Of a DNA stretch of 64,000 nucleotides, positions 1 to 7,838 are shown piece after piece. The DNA comes from UMGS1663 sp046964515. Its GTDB lineage: Bacteria; Bacillota; Clostridia; TANB77; CAG-508. Within the stretch, counting starts at the first letter, position 1. The number at the start of each line of letters is the position of its first letter. Location: assembly GCA_046964515.1 (NCBI GenBank), contig JBKUYM010000009.1, positions 1-64,000 of the forward strand, in the 5' to 3' direction. Below the pieces are notes generated by a model, which was given only the letters and a program-made list of their open reading frames with translations, was not told the origin of the DNA and did not search any database. A program made the translations under genes and the position numbers.

Positions 1-190
1 ATGTATGATTTATCCTTTTGGACGTGACAAGTTATTAAATTTAGCACTTGATATTGGTTCTGCACATGAGGCCAGTTATGCGTGTGGACACTGATTTTCC
101 TATGGTATTCCGTTGACAGACTGGTCATTAATACAATGTGGGTGTGTTTGACAGCATACCCCATTTTTTATACACTTTAATCAAACTTAA
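1..190 (+). pseudogene. Remnant of a zinc-ribbon gene, 5' end outside the window
   Basis: The frame entering from the left edge is open to a TGA at 92-94, just after a Cys-Gly-His triplet. The same frame then reads on through PL and a CGC triplet, meets a second TGA at 149-151 and ends at TAA 188-190. The CGH-(15 residues)-CGC spacing matches that in the next gene (213-755), so this looks like a decayed or truncated paralogue rather than a clean gene end. The second TGA overlaps the -35 box of the promoter for the next gene. It could also be a true C-terminus ending at 94. Confidence 0.35.
148..176 (+). promoter_or_regulatory. Sigma-70-type promoter
   Basis: TTGACA at 148-153, a 17-nt spacer, then TACACT at 171-176. 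It lies about 37 nt before the ATG at 213. Confidence 0.7.
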
Positions 191-212
191 AAATGTATTG
201 GAGGAATGATGT

Positions 213-755
213 ATGAGATTAGAATTTAAAGATGCAAACAAAGAGATTAATATTGAAACCCAAGCAATAGGTACAGAGGATATAAAACATGTTTTGCAAG
301 TATTAAAACTATTGTTACAGGATAAGAAAGCAGTACATGAAGTGAAACCAAAGGTAGTTGTAAAACCCCCTACAGTAAAAAGGGTGGAAGAACCTACTAG
401 AACACCTAAACCTGTAGACATTGGCAAAATAGTAAAATCAAAAGTTTATCCTTCTTTATGTTACGTGGAGTGTGACAGATTATCTACGTGTGCTGATGCT
501 GGTACAGATAAATGTCAGAAATATGCATGGTTAAATAGACGTGAACATGACATAGTCAAATTTAAATGTGGTCATTCCATGAATATTTCTGATTTTCCTT
601 TAGACATTGCAGAATACACTTGTGGATGTTGTAATGCACGTTACGTTATAAGTTGTAGTGTAGATGGAGAACACTTCACTGTAAATTGTGGTAAGTGTGA
701 AGCTCCTATAGATTTAAAATGGAACGCAAGACGAGAAATGTTTGATAATTTATAA
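213..755 (+). CDS. Cys-rich zinc-ribbon-like protein, unknown function
   Basis: 180 residues starting at ATG 213 behind GGAGG. The first 80 residues are charged and proline-containing. The C-terminal half carries clustered cysteines: a CDRLSTC stretch, a CGH...CGCC set and a final NCGKC, which together look like two zinc ribbons. A decayed copy of the CGH...CGC part lies just upstream. It has its own promoter (148-176) and terminator (764-795), so it is a single-gene unit. A DNA- or RNA-binding role is possible but is inference only. Confidence 0.7.
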   Translation: MRLEFKDANKEINIETQAIGTEDIKHVLQVLKLLLQDKKAVHEVKPKVVVKPPTVKRVEEPTRTPKPVDIGKIVKSKVYPSLCYVECDRLSTCADAGTDKCQKYAWLNRREHDIVKFKCGHSMNISDFPLDIAEYTCGCCNARYVISCSVDGEHFTVNCGKCEAPIDLKWNARREMFDNL

Positions 756-763
756 TAGAGAGT

Positions 764-795
764 AACCCTTGATTTATTTCAAGGGTTATTTTTTT
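764..795 (+). terminator. Intrinsic terminator
   Basis: Perfect 9-bp stem AACCCTTGA / TCAAGGGTT with a 6-nt loop, followed by a T run. It ends the 213-755 transcript. Confidence 0.85.
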
Positions 796-811
796 AGGTT
801 ATTTTACTTAA

Positions 812-840
812 TTGACGTTTTAACGTTATTTCTCTATAAT
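812..840 (+). promoter_or_regulatory. Sigma-70-type promoter for the recombination operon
   Basis: TTGACG at 812-817, 17-nt spacer, TATAAT at 835-840. One mismatch to consensus. It directly follows a terminator and precedes the run of genes from 882. Confidence 0.85.
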
Positions 841-881
841 ATAAGTATAAATAAAAAGTTAAAACATAGGAGGTTGTTAAG

Positions 882-1175
882 ATGTTTGGTAAAAATAAAG
901 AAGCAAAAATGGCAAAGAAAGCTGAAAAATTAGCTAAAAGATTTCCATATGGAAACAAAACATATGTGTGCAAGTACTCTTTAAAAGGGTATAACGTAGT
1001 AGACACTATAGAATACACAAGTAAACCAAAAGAAAATACGGATTATACAAATTTAAAGAAAATGTTAGTGTATAACTGGTGGATAGGTGTTATACGTGCT
1101 AAATACAATAGAAACATAGGATGTGGCAGATTAAAAGCTGATGACATACTTATAATAGATGTGAAGGAGGTGTAA
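882..1175 (+). CDS. Small basic protein, unknown
   Basis: 97 residues, ATG behind AGGAGG. The N-terminus is lysine-rich, followed by a mixed region with several tyrosines and tryptophans and one CGR motif. No family recognised. First gene of the operon leading to recA, 3 nt from the next start. Confidence 0.7.
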   Translation: MFGKNKEAKMAKKAEKLAKRFPYGNKTYVCKYSLKGYNVVDTIEYTSKPKENTDYTNLKKMLVYNWWIGVIRAKYNRNIGCGRLKADDILIIDVKEV

Positions 1176-1178
1176 TAA

Positions 1179-1373
1179 ATGAATAAGAGAAGAACAACAG
1201 TATATGTGGATGAAAAACTGTATACAGCCTTTAATGTATATAAACAACAAACAGAGGAAAACATCACATTTAGCGAATTTGTTAATAAGGTCATAAAAGA
1301 ACACTTAATTAATCCTTTTAACTGGAGTAATCAAGACCTTTACAATTTTTCAATGAATAGGGAGGGACTATAA
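1179..1373 (+). CDS. Ribbon-helix-helix-like small DNA-binding protein
   Basis: 64 residues. The N-terminal strand (RRTTVYVDEKLYTAFNVY) followed by two predicted helices with FSEFVNKVI matches the pattern of the ribbon-helix-helix fold used by Arc/MetJ-type regulators. Its place directly upstream of the recombinase suggests local transcription control, but no operator could be assigned. Fold call from pattern only. Confidence 0.5.
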   Translation: MNKRRTTVYVDEKLYTAFNVYKQQTEENITFSEFVNKVIKEHLINPFNWSNQDLYNFSMNREGL

Positions 1374-1374
1374 G

Positions 1375-2472
1375 ATGAAAAAAAAGACGAAAACAATATC
1401 TAAGAAGACAGGAACAAGTAGTATAGTGGCAAACATCCTTGAAAGCATTAAAAAGGAGTTTAAAGATGATAATATAGTAAGTACAGCTTCAGACATGACA
1501 GAATACAGTTTAGAGGGTATAAAAAGAATACCAACAGGTGACCCTCAATTAGATGTAGATTTAGGGGGAGGTATACCAATAGGGAGAATAATACACATAA
1601 GTGGTGAATATTCTTCTACTAAAAGTACCCAGTCATTACACATGTTACGTAATGCACAACAAATGGGATTACCTTGTGCTTTAATGGATTTTGAGAACAC
1701 TTTAGACAATGCATATTTACAACAGTTAGGTATTGATACAGATGACATGGTATACTCTAATCCTTCATCTTTGGAAGAAGTAGCACAACTTATGCAGTCA
1801 TTGCAAGAAAAAGGTATTAAGTTTATAATATGGGACTCTGTAGCAGTAGCCGAACCTACAAAAGTATTAGAAAGTGATACAGGTGACAGCGTACAAATGG
1901 GAGTGAAACAAAAGTTAATTGGGGAGTTCTTAGGTAAGTTCCAAAGTATAAATAACAGATTTACCCGTAATGGTGAAATGCCTTGTACTTTAATTTTAAT
2001 AAACCAAGTTAGAGAAAAGATTGGTGCATATGGTGACCCCGAATATGAACCAGGAGGTAGAGCAGTAGGCTTTTATACTTCTGTACACATTCGTTTCCGT
2101 AAAGGTGATTGGATAACAGAAGGTACAGGTAACAATAAAGAAATTGTAGGTCAAGTAGTGAAATACAAAATAGTTAAGAACAAAACATACAAACGTATGG
2201 TAAGTGGTGAGTTTGACTTCTATCAAGTAGATAGTGAAATAGCTGGAGTTAAAGAAGGTTATAATGATACATTTAAGTCTGCAATAATGTTAGCCCTATC
2301 ATATAATTTAGTTACACGTGGAGGTGCTTGGTTCTATATTGATAAAGGATTAGATACAGAAAAGAAATTCCAAGGACTAGAAAAACTAATAGAATATTTT
2401 AGAGCAAATCCCGAACTAATTGATAAGTATAAAGAGCAGATACTTGAGATAGAAAGGAGAGCTAAAGAGTAA
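1375..2472 (+). CDS. RecA/UvsX-like recombinase
   Basis: 365 residues, starting 2 nt after the previous stop. The RecA core is clear: PTGDPQLDVDLGGGIPIGR, then a Walker A-like GEYSSTKST near residues 74-82, a Walker B-type FIIWDSVA, and a QVREKIG...PGGRA loop-2 region. RecA proteins form filaments on single-stranded DNA and catalyse strand exchange. Here that would serve phage recombination and recombination-dependent replication. Oddity: the second glycine of Walker A (normally GxxxxGK[ST]) is threonine. The C-terminal 80 residues are a charged tail. Confidence 0.9.
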   Translation: MKKKTKTISKKTGTSSIVANILESIKKEFKDDNIVSTASDMTEYSLEGIKRIPTGDPQLDVDLGGGIPIGRIIHISGEYSSTKSTQSLHMLRNAQQMGLPCALMDFENTLDNAYLQQLGIDTDDMVYSNPSSLEEVAQLMQSLQEKGIKFIIWDSVAVAEPTKVLESDTGDSVQMGVKQKLIGEFLGKFQSINNRFTRNGEMPCTLILINQVREKIGAYGDPEYEPGGRAVGFYTSVHIRFRKGDWITEGTGNNKEIVGQVVKYKIVKNKTYKRMVSGEFDFYQVDSEIAGVKEGYNDTFKSAIMLALSYNLVTRGGAWFYIDKGLDTEKKFQGLEKLIEYFRANPELIDKYKEQILEIERRAKE

Positions 2473-2756
2473 TGTTTACTAGAGGTTACAAAGCTGTTGA
2501 AGAATCATTACGTAAAAAGGCACGTTATGTAAGACATTGTAACAACTGCCGATTTTACTACGCAGATTTATATGACAAAGAGGAATACTGTCAAAATGAC
2601 AGCGTAACAGAGTATGACATTGTTATAGAAGGTACTACTTGTTTTTGTTCTTATTGGCAACCACCAGCTTTAGAGAAAAAAGAAAAAGAGGAAAAGAATG
2701 ACTATCTAAGTAGATTTAAGAAAGGAGTAAGAAATGTTAAAAAAGAAAAAGAGTAA
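2472..2756 (+). CDS. Cys-rich small protein, unknown
   Basis: 94 residues. Its ATG overlaps the recA stop by one base. Contains CNNC, a lone C in EEYCQND and CFC before YWQP, a plausible single zinc site, then a lysine/glutamate-rich tail. Its 3' end overlaps the next gene by 23 nt, so translation is probably coupled. No family recognised. Confidence 0.65.
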   Translation: MFTRGYKAVEESLRKKARYVRHCNNCRFYYADLYDKEEYCQNDSVTEYDIVIEGTTCFCSYWQPPALEKKEKEEKNDYLSRFKKGVRNVKKEKE

Positions 2757-3192
2757 GAAACAGGAAGAACGTATTGCAAAACAGATTGGAGGTAAGACAG
2801 TTATAGCAAGTGGGGCGTTATGGTCTTGCAAGGCTGATGTACGTAATGATAAATATTTAGTGGAAGCTAAATATACAGACACAAATTATTACACTCTTAA
2901 TGTAAGAACATGGAATAAAATTGCACAAGAAGCTATAAAAGACGGATTAAGAGTACCTGTAATGTGTATAGATATAAAAAGGAAAAGTTATGCAGTACTT
3001 AGAGTTGATGATTTTATTTTTTTAAACAAAGGTAAAGCATTAGAAGGTATGTTACACAAAAAAGCTAAAAGTGTAAGATTATCTTATGACATGCCTTTTG
3101 GGTATCACGAAGTACATTTTGGGGATATTGAATTATCTATTATTCCCTGGGATTACTTTTTAGATATACAAAATAATATAATGGAGGTGTAA
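2734..3192 (+). CDS. PD-(D/E)XK nuclease, Holliday-junction-resolvase-like
   Basis: 152 residues, ATG behind AAAGGAG. A lysine-rich N-terminus is followed by an E-(about 10)-GG-(about 10)-KADVRNDKYLVEAKYT segment, the D...(E)xK arrangement of Hjc-type resolvases. It sits between recA and a RecB/Cas4-like nuclease, which fits branch resolution during recombination or packaging. A second protein of the same general type is at 6614-7081. Specific substrate not provable from sequence. Confidence 0.6.
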   Translation: MLKKKKSKKQEERIAKQIGGKTVIASGALWSCKADVRNDKYLVEAKYTDTNYYTLNVRTWNKIAQEAIKDGLRVPVMCIDIKRKSYAVLRVDDFIFLNKGKALEGMLHKKAKSVRLSYDMPFGYHEVHFGDIELSIIPWDYFLDIQNNIMEV

Positions 3193-3195
3193 CAG

Positions 3196-4074
3196 TTGGG
3201 AGTAAAAGAATTACTTAATTCTTCCAAGTATAACAAGGATAGTATTACAGCTAGAATTGATAACTACCTTGCCACAAATGTGGAAGAAAACGATAGAGCA
3301 GTAGATGTAAACAGTCCGTCACAGGTGTTTAAATGTATGCGTTCTTTATACTATGCAAGAACTGGAGCAGAGAGTGACGGGTTTATAGACCCACGTTTAC
3401 AACGTATTTTTGACAATGGAACACACATGCATTTACGTACACAAGAGTATTTAACAAAAGAAGGTTCACTTGTAATGGATGAATGTCCTTGCATAGATGT
3501 AGAAGCAAACATACAAGGTCACACAGACGGAATCCTAAAGATGACCGAACAGGAATATGCTATACTAGAATTAAAGAGTATGAACTCTATCCTCTTTGGG
3601 AAGCTGAAAGAACCTAAACCCGAACATATTGCACAGGCTATGATTTATATGTACTGTACAGAATGTAGAAGACAGGAACTTGCTGTTATGACAGATAAAG
3701 AATTTAAAAAGTCAGAAAAGAAAAGGGCAGAGTTTTACAGAAGTAGATACCAACATTTAAGAGCTGGTAAGAAATACACTAAAGAGGAAAAAATACAACA
3801 TAACATTGATACAAACTTGAAATTGGATAACTTGTTACACACAATTAAACGCCCTATAGACAGGATAGTATTCCTTTATGAAAACAAAGATAATCAAGAG
3901 TTAAAGGAATTTGTCATAGAATATGATGACCAAAAAATGTGTGACATACTTGACTTCTACGATGAAATGAATTACTATGTAGATAATAACATAGTTCCCC
4001 ATAGAGAGGGAACATCAAAGAACTGTAACACTTGCAAGTGGTGTTCTTACCGTAATCATTGTTGGGTGGTGTAA
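3196..4074 (+). CDS. Cas4/RecB-like exonuclease with Fe-S-type cysteines
   Basis: 292 residues from TTG 3196 behind GGAGGTG. Features in order: FKCMRSLYYARTG (N-terminal Cys), GHTDGIL, ILELKSM (the E-x-K motif), QAMIYMY (QxxxY motif), and a C-terminal CNTCKWCSYRNHC cluster. One early cysteine plus three late ones is the layout of Cas4/AddB-type nucleases that carry a 4Fe-4S cluster. Role: DNA end processing with the RecA-like protein. A second, diverged copy of its last ~45 codons lies at 4755-4925, beyond an inserted endonuclease gene. Confidence 0.75.
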   Translation: MGVKELLNSSKYNKDSITARIDNYLATNVEENDRAVDVNSPSQVFKCMRSLYYARTGAESDGFIDPRLQRIFDNGTHMHLRTQEYLTKEGSLVMDECPCIDVEANIQGHTDGILKMTEQEYAILELKSMNSILFGKLKEPKPEHIAQAMIYMYCTECRRQELAVMTDKEFKKSEKKRAEFYRSRYQHLRAGKKYTKEEKIQHNIDTNLKLDNLLHTIKRPIDRIVFLYENKDNQELKEFVIEYDDQKMCDILDFYDEMNYYVDNNIVPHREGTSKNCNTCKWCSYRNHCWVV

Positions 4075-4076
4075 AT

Positions 4077-4754
4077 ATGGCAAGAGAAGACTTAACAGGT
4101 AAAGAATATCATAATAGGGTAGTAGTTAGAAAACTACCGAAAAATCCAAAGAGAAAAGATGTACTTTGGGAAGTCCAATGTAAATTTTGTGGAAGAAAAG
4201 TAACTATGATACGAAGTGACATAATGAAGGGTAAGCACACTTGTATGTGCTTACGTCCTTCTAGCAATAAAGGTAAGATTAAAGGTAACAAGTATACTGT
4301 GAATGGAAACCACACAGTTACTATGTTTGACAGTAATGGTAAGAGTTTTACTTTCGACTTTGAAGATTTAGCTAAAGTGCAAAAGTATACTTGGGTAGTT
4401 AGTAAAGGATATGTTCGCAATGGTAACAGTAACATACTATTACACCAATACCTTATGAATTGTCCTAAAGACAAAGTTGTAGACCATATAGACGGAAATC
4501 CTCTAAACTGCATTAAATCTAACATGAGGGTGTGTTCTACATTTCAAAATAACAGAAACCATAAGGTATCAAAGAATAACACATCAGGATATACAGGAAT
4601 ACACTACTATAAACGAGTTAATAAGTATGTCGCTTCTATTTATCATGATAGTAAAAGAGTACACTTAGGTTACTTTAATACCCTTGAAGAAGCCATAGAG
4701 GTTAGAAAAGAAGCAGAAGAAAAATATTTTGGAGAATATCGTAGAGGGGTGTAG
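4077..4754 (+). CDS. HNH homing endonuclease with AP2 DNA-binding domain
   Basis: 225 residues. ATG 4077 is preferred because GGTGGTG ends 4 nt before it. An N-terminal Cys pair (CKFCGRK), a central region ending in the HNH core (LLHQYL...VDHIDGNPLNC...NNRNH), then a C-terminal AP2-type domain (SGYTGIHYYKRVNKYVAS...GYFNTLEEAI). Such proteins are mobile endonucleases in phages. The gene sits between two copies of the nuclease gene's 3' end, which points to insertion with duplication or replacement of the flank. Confidence 0.85.
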   Translation: MAREDLTGKEYHNRVVVRKLPKNPKRKDVLWEVQCKFCGRKVTMIRSDIMKGKHTCMCLRPSSNKGKIKGNKYTVNGNHTVTMFDSNGKSFTFDFEDLAKVQKYTWVVSKGYVRNGNSNILLHQYLMNCPKDKVVDHIDGNPLNCIKSNMRVCSTFQNNRNHKVSKNNTSGYTGIHYYKRVNKYVASIYHDSKRVHLGYFNTLEEAIEVRKEAEEKYFGEYRRGV

Positions 4755-4925
4755 TATGATAAACTTAAAGTACTTTACTTTAAGAGAGGGTGTGACATAT
4801 TGGACTTTTATGACCAAGTTAATTATTACGTGGCAAATAAAAAAGTGCCACCAAGAGAAGGCACAAGTAAAAGTTGTAACATATGCAGATTTTGTAGTTA
4901 TCGTAATGAATGTTATGTAGTTTAG
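4755..4925 (+). pseudogene. Displaced 3' end of the Cas4-like nuclease gene
   Basis: Read from 4755, this frame gives a peptide ending CNICRFCSYRNECYVV and TAG 4923-4925. From LDFYD onward it matches the C-terminus of the 3196-4074 product at about 29 of 41 positions without gaps, including the three cysteines. It has no start codon of its own and follows the endonuclease stop directly. The nucleotide sequence has diverged at many silent sites, so it is not a recent exact duplication. Confidence 0.75.
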
Positions 4926-4938
4926 GAGGTGTTATATT

Positions 4939-5307
4939 TTGGGTGACTTTTCTAAGCATCTTTTCTCAAAAAAAGGCTATCATGTGTGCTACTCAAAAAA
5001 TAATAAAAATCCGTATTTGGTATATAACGAATACAAACCTTTTAATGAAGGTCACACACATGTACATACATATGAACAGGCATGTTTAATAGTTGATTAT
5101 GCGATAGCAAGGAAAATACCAAAAGAATGTAATGACTATTTATTGGTATCATTGTTACGCATAACAAAGGATGCAAGATTTAAGCGTATGATACAGGGTG
5201 CTTTAGAAAGTACAGAATATAAGGAATTTGTTGAAACAGAAATTAAAAAAGGGCGTAAGAAACGTAGTTATAGAAACTTATGTGGTAAAACGTCCGTAAG
5301 AAAATAG
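4939..5307 (+). CDS. Unknown 122-residue protein
   Basis: TTG start 4939 behind AGGAGGTG, which overlaps the stop of the displaced nuclease remnant. The sequence is mixed and basic at the C-terminus (KKGRKKRSYRN), with His/Tyr-rich stretches near residues 30-45. No motif recognised. The strong ribosome site shows this was the next gene of the operon before the endonuclease insertion. Confidence 0.65.
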   Translation: MGDFSKHLFSKKGYHVCYSKNNKNPYLVYNEYKPFNEGHTHVHTYEQACLIVDYAIARKIPKECNDYLLVSLLRITKDARFKRMIQGALESTEYKEFVETEIKKGRKKRSYRNLCGKTSVRK

Positions 5308-5320
5308 GGAGGAATATACT

Positions 5321-5482
5321 ATGTTTAAAGATTGTGCGTTTGAAGGTAGATGTAGTAATGAGGATGTAGAATGTGAATTTTGTCAATATAACGCTTATGC
5401 GTGTTCTCAAGATTTATTTGAGTGGAATGGTGAGGGTGAAGAACCAACACAAGTAGAGTTAGATAATGCAATATGTCATTAG
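5321..5482 (+). CDS. 53-residue Cys-rich acidic protein
   Basis: ATG 5321 behind GGGAGGA. Cysteines at CAFEGRC, CEFC and ACS suggest one small metal site, followed by an acidic tail. Ends where the next ribosome site begins. No family recognised. Confidence 0.6.
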   Translation: MFKDCAFEGRCSNEDVECEFCQYNAYACSQDLFEWNGEGEEPTQVELDNAICH

Positions 5483-5491
5483 GTGACAGCT

Positions 5492-6055
5492 ATGAGTAAG
5501 AAAATAGTTGGCAAGAAGAAAAAAATAAATCCGATGCAAAAGGTGAGAGAAAATGCATCACTAATGGATAAGTTAACAGATGAAATAAAAGAACAAGGGG
5601 CAACTGTATTTACACCTAAAGATTTAGGGGGTGATTTACAGATAGACACAAACTACTTATCCTTACCTTCGGACTTAACTGAAATTCCGTCACGTGAGTT
5701 AGGTAAATATTTAAATGCTTTTACTCAAAATAAGGCGTACATGCGTACTCTTTATAACTGGCAAGAAATGAGAGTGGAAGATGTGAAACGTATTTATTAT
5801 GACGCATATGTGGAAGTGTATGACAACCACACAAAGTTAACTCCAAAGGCAAGTGAAAAGTCTAAAGAATTATTGTGTAACAATAATGAAAAGGTAAAAG
5901 ATAAGTTCTTAGAATATAGGAATCAGAAGCTCAAATTAAGTATGTTAGCAAATACAATAGCTTCATATGAGGAAATGATATTTTTAATTTCACGTGAAAT
6001 TACTAGACGTAACGGAGATTTTGACGAGGATAAAAGATTAAGTAATTTAAGATAG
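5492..6055 (+). CDS. Unknown 187-residue protein
   Basis: ATG 5492 chosen because AGGTGA ends 5 nt upstream; an in-frame GTG at 5483 overlaps that site. Lysine-rich N-terminus, then mostly helical sequence with two long predicted helices in the C-terminal half. Small insertions of this kind are often replication or recombination accessories, but nothing identifies this one. Followed 12 nt later by a sigma-like gene. Confidence 0.6.
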   Translation: MSKKIVGKKKKINPMQKVRENASLMDKLTDEIKEQGATVFTPKDLGGDLQIDTNYLSLPSDLTEIPSRELGKYLNAFTQNKAYMRTLYNWQEMRVEDVKRIYYDAYVEVYDNHTKLTPKASEKSKELLCNNNEKVKDKFLEYRNQKLKLSMLANTIASYEEMIFLISREITRRNGDFDEDKRLSNLR

Positions 6056-6067
6056 GGGATGTATATA

Positions 6068-6592
6068 ATGACGCATGAACAGGAGCAATTAATATTGAAT
6101 AATCTTGATTATGCTAAGGCGTTACATCACAAATTCTGTAATGAGCATGAAATTAAGGATAGAGATGACTATTTACAACAAGCCAATTTAGGATTAGTAG
6201 AAGCATCTCTAAAATATAAAAAAGGTAGTGCAAAGTTCACTACCTTTGCTTATTACAGTATGGAAAATAATATGTCACGCTTTTTAAAACGTAACAAGGT
6301 TAATCTTGAATATAACAACGATATTACAGGGGAATATGACACACAATTAGATGTAATGGAAGACGATTTAGAAATGTCACAACTTATAACAAAGGTTGTT
6401 AAAATAGCACCACTTTATTTAAAGGAAACAGAAGTAATAATGTTACAAGTAGCTTTAGTGTTACTCATGGAAGGTGAAACAAAAGAATATGTAATGAAGA
6501 TGTTAAAGGTAAAACGTTACACTTTTACCAAAATTTTAAAAGTAGGTGCAAACATAATTGAAACTTTACGTAAAAAGGAAGTGCCATTATAA
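6068..6592 (+). CDS. Sigma-70-like RNA polymerase factor
   Basis: 174 residues, ATG 6068 behind AGGGGATG. Residues ~25-75 read DYLQQANLGLVEASLKY...AKFTTFAYYSM...MSRFLKRN, the region 2 pattern of sigma-70 proteins (core binding and -10 recognition). The rest resembles a short region 4-like helix-turn-helix segment (EYVMKMLKVKRYTFTKIL). It would redirect host RNA polymerase to a class of phage promoters. The extended -10 promoters in this window are candidates. Shorter than host sigma factors, as usual for phage versions. Confidence 0.7.
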   Translation: MTHEQEQLILNNLDYAKALHHKFCNEHEIKDRDDYLQQANLGLVEASLKYKKGSAKFTTFAYYSMENNMSRFLKRNKVNLEYNNDITGEYDTQLDVMEDDLEMSQLITKVVKIAPLYLKETEVIMLQVALVLLMEGETKEYVMKMLKVKRYTFTKILKVGANIIETLRKKEVPL

Positions 6593-6613
6593 TTAAGAAA
6601 GGAGGTGCTTTCA

Positions 6614-7081
6614 ATGAAGAAATTAATAACTGGAAAAAAGAAAAAAGAAGCAAGTAAAAGAGGAAAGAGAAGCAAGAACAAAGGGGCAACATACGAACGT
6701 AAGATAGCTAATACGTTTAAAACAATGTTAGGTATTGAACTTACTAGAACACCACAATCGGGAGGTTTTGCAAAGAAGACAAACAAAGCCGAAGAATTTA
6801 AAGGTGATTTAACATGCTTAGAAAAAGATAAAGAGTTCTTACTTCATGTAGAAGCAAAGAACCAAAAATCTGTAGCTATTAGAAAATGGATAAAACAAGC
6901 AGATAATGACTGTCCTAAAGGTAAGATACCAATAGTAGTTTATTATTTAGGTCAGCAAATTAAAGATGGGCATGTAAAAGAAGAAGCATTAGGGGATTTT
7001 GTAACATTACGTTTGGAAGACTTTTTAGCTTTATGCGATTTTAACGAAATAGTGAAGGAGTTGAATAAGGATGAAGTTTAA
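6614..7081 (+). CDS. PD-(D/E)XK nuclease, Hjc-like resolvase
   Basis: 155 residues, ATG 6614 behind GGAGGTG. Basic N-terminus, then GATYERKIANTF, RTPQSGG, KGDLTC and HVEAKNQ: the E...(S/G)GG...D...ExK order of archaeal-type Holliday junction resolvases. This is the better candidate of the two resolvase-like genes for resolving recombination junctions. Overlaps the next gene by 11 nt. Confidence 0.7.
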   Translation: MKKLITGKKKKEASKRGKRSKNKGATYERKIANTFKTMLGIELTRTPQSGGFAKKTNKAEEFKGDLTCLEKDKEFLLHVEAKNQKSVAIRKWIKQADNDCPKGKIPIVVYYLGQQIKDGHVKEEALGDFVTLRLEDFLALCDFNEIVKELNKDEV

Positions 7082-7445
7082 GAAACCTATAATAGTATTT
7101 GATTTTGACGGAGTGATACACTCTTACACAAGTGGCTGGAAAGGTCATGCTGTTATTCCCGACCCTCCAGTGAAGGGAATTAAAGAAGTAATAGACAAAG
7201 TACGAAAAGATTACAAAGTGGTAGTTGTTTCTTCAAGATGTAATGAAACAACAGGTGTATTAGCTATAAAGGCTTATCTTAAAAAGCATGACATTAAAGT
7301 AGATTATGTAACAAATGGTAAACCACCAGCAGTCATGTATATAGATGACAGAGGAATTTGTTTTGACGGAAATGCCGAGCATCTATTACATCAAATAGAA
7401 AACTTTGAACCTTGGCAAAATAAAGTAGGTGATAAAGATGATTAA
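7071..7445 (+). CDS. HAD-superfamily phosphatase
   Basis: 124 residues. Motif I DFDGVIHSY with the catalytic aspartates, motif II VVSSR, and YIDDRGI as the metal-binding motif III. Small single-domain HAD proteins in phages remove phosphate from nucleotides, polynucleotide ends or sugars. The substrate cannot be told here. Overlaps the next start. Confidence 0.75.
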   Translation: MKFKKPIIVFDFDGVIHSYTSGWKGHAVIPDPPVKGIKEVIDKVRKDYKVVVVSSRCNETTGVLAIKAYLKKHDIKVDYVTNGKPPAVMYIDDRGICFDGNAEHLLHQIENFEPWQNKVGDKDD

Positions 7446-7806
7446 GATAATTATTTTACTAGGTGCTTTTATCTATGTAGTTGTCCGTTGGATTTACATG
7501 CATCCTATTTGTTTAGTGTGTGGTTTATCCATGTACCCTACTTTTGATGACGGCTCAATTATTTTAACGAAACGTGTTGATAACCTAGAGATAGAAAAAG
7601 GAGAAATTTATGTGTTTAAACGCCTTACTTCTGAGGGTAAAACTCTAAGAGTCATCAAGAGGGTTCATGATTTAGAATTTAAAGACGGAAAGATGTTATG
7701 TTACATTTTAGGAGATAATCCTTCTATGTCATATGACAGCAGAGAATATGGTTACATTGATTCCGAAGAAGTTGTTGCTAAGGTAACAAAGATATTACGT
7801 TACTAA
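7438..7806 (+). CDS. Type I signal-peptidase-like protein (S26 family)
   Basis: 122 residues, ATG 7438 behind AGGTGAT. One N-terminal membrane segment (IIILLGAFIYVVVRWIYM), then GLSMYPTFDDGSIIL (box B, catalytic Ser), LRVIKRV (box D, catalytic Lys) and GDNPSMSYDSREYG (box E). All S26 boxes are present in order, so it should be active at the membrane with its catalytic domain outside. Unusual for a phage. It might process a phage or host exported protein. LexA/UmuD-type peptidases share the Ser/Lys dyad but lack the GDN box and the membrane anchor. Confidence 0.8.
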   Translation: MIKIIILLGAFIYVVVRWIYMHPICLVCGLSMYPTFDDGSIILTKRVDNLEIEKGEIYVFKRLTSEGKTLRVIKRVHDLEFKDGKMLCYILGDNPSMSYDSREYGYIDSEEVVAKVTKILRY

Positions 7807-7808
7807 TG

Positions 7809-7817
7809 TGTTATAAT
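7809..7817 (+). promoter_or_regulatory. Extended -10 promoter for the 7-deazaguanine cassette
   Basis: TGTTATAAT: TATAAT at 7812-7817 preceded by TGn, with no good -35. It lies just after the signal-peptidase gene and about 20 nt before the SpoVS-like start. The same extended -10 form recurs at 11366, 50830 and 63325. Confidence 0.6.
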
Positions 7818-7838
7818 GACATTAGGAGGTGAAGTTAA

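Noticed and set aside
4729..4920. Open frame over the displaced nuclease remnant
   Set aside because: It is out of frame with the recognisable C-terminal copy (CNICRFCSYRNEC) and has no good ribosome site.
3196..4925. Group I intron interrupting the Cas4-like gene
   Set aside because: The upstream part already has a complete C-terminus and stop, and the downstream part repeats it rather than continuing it, so splicing would not restore a gene.
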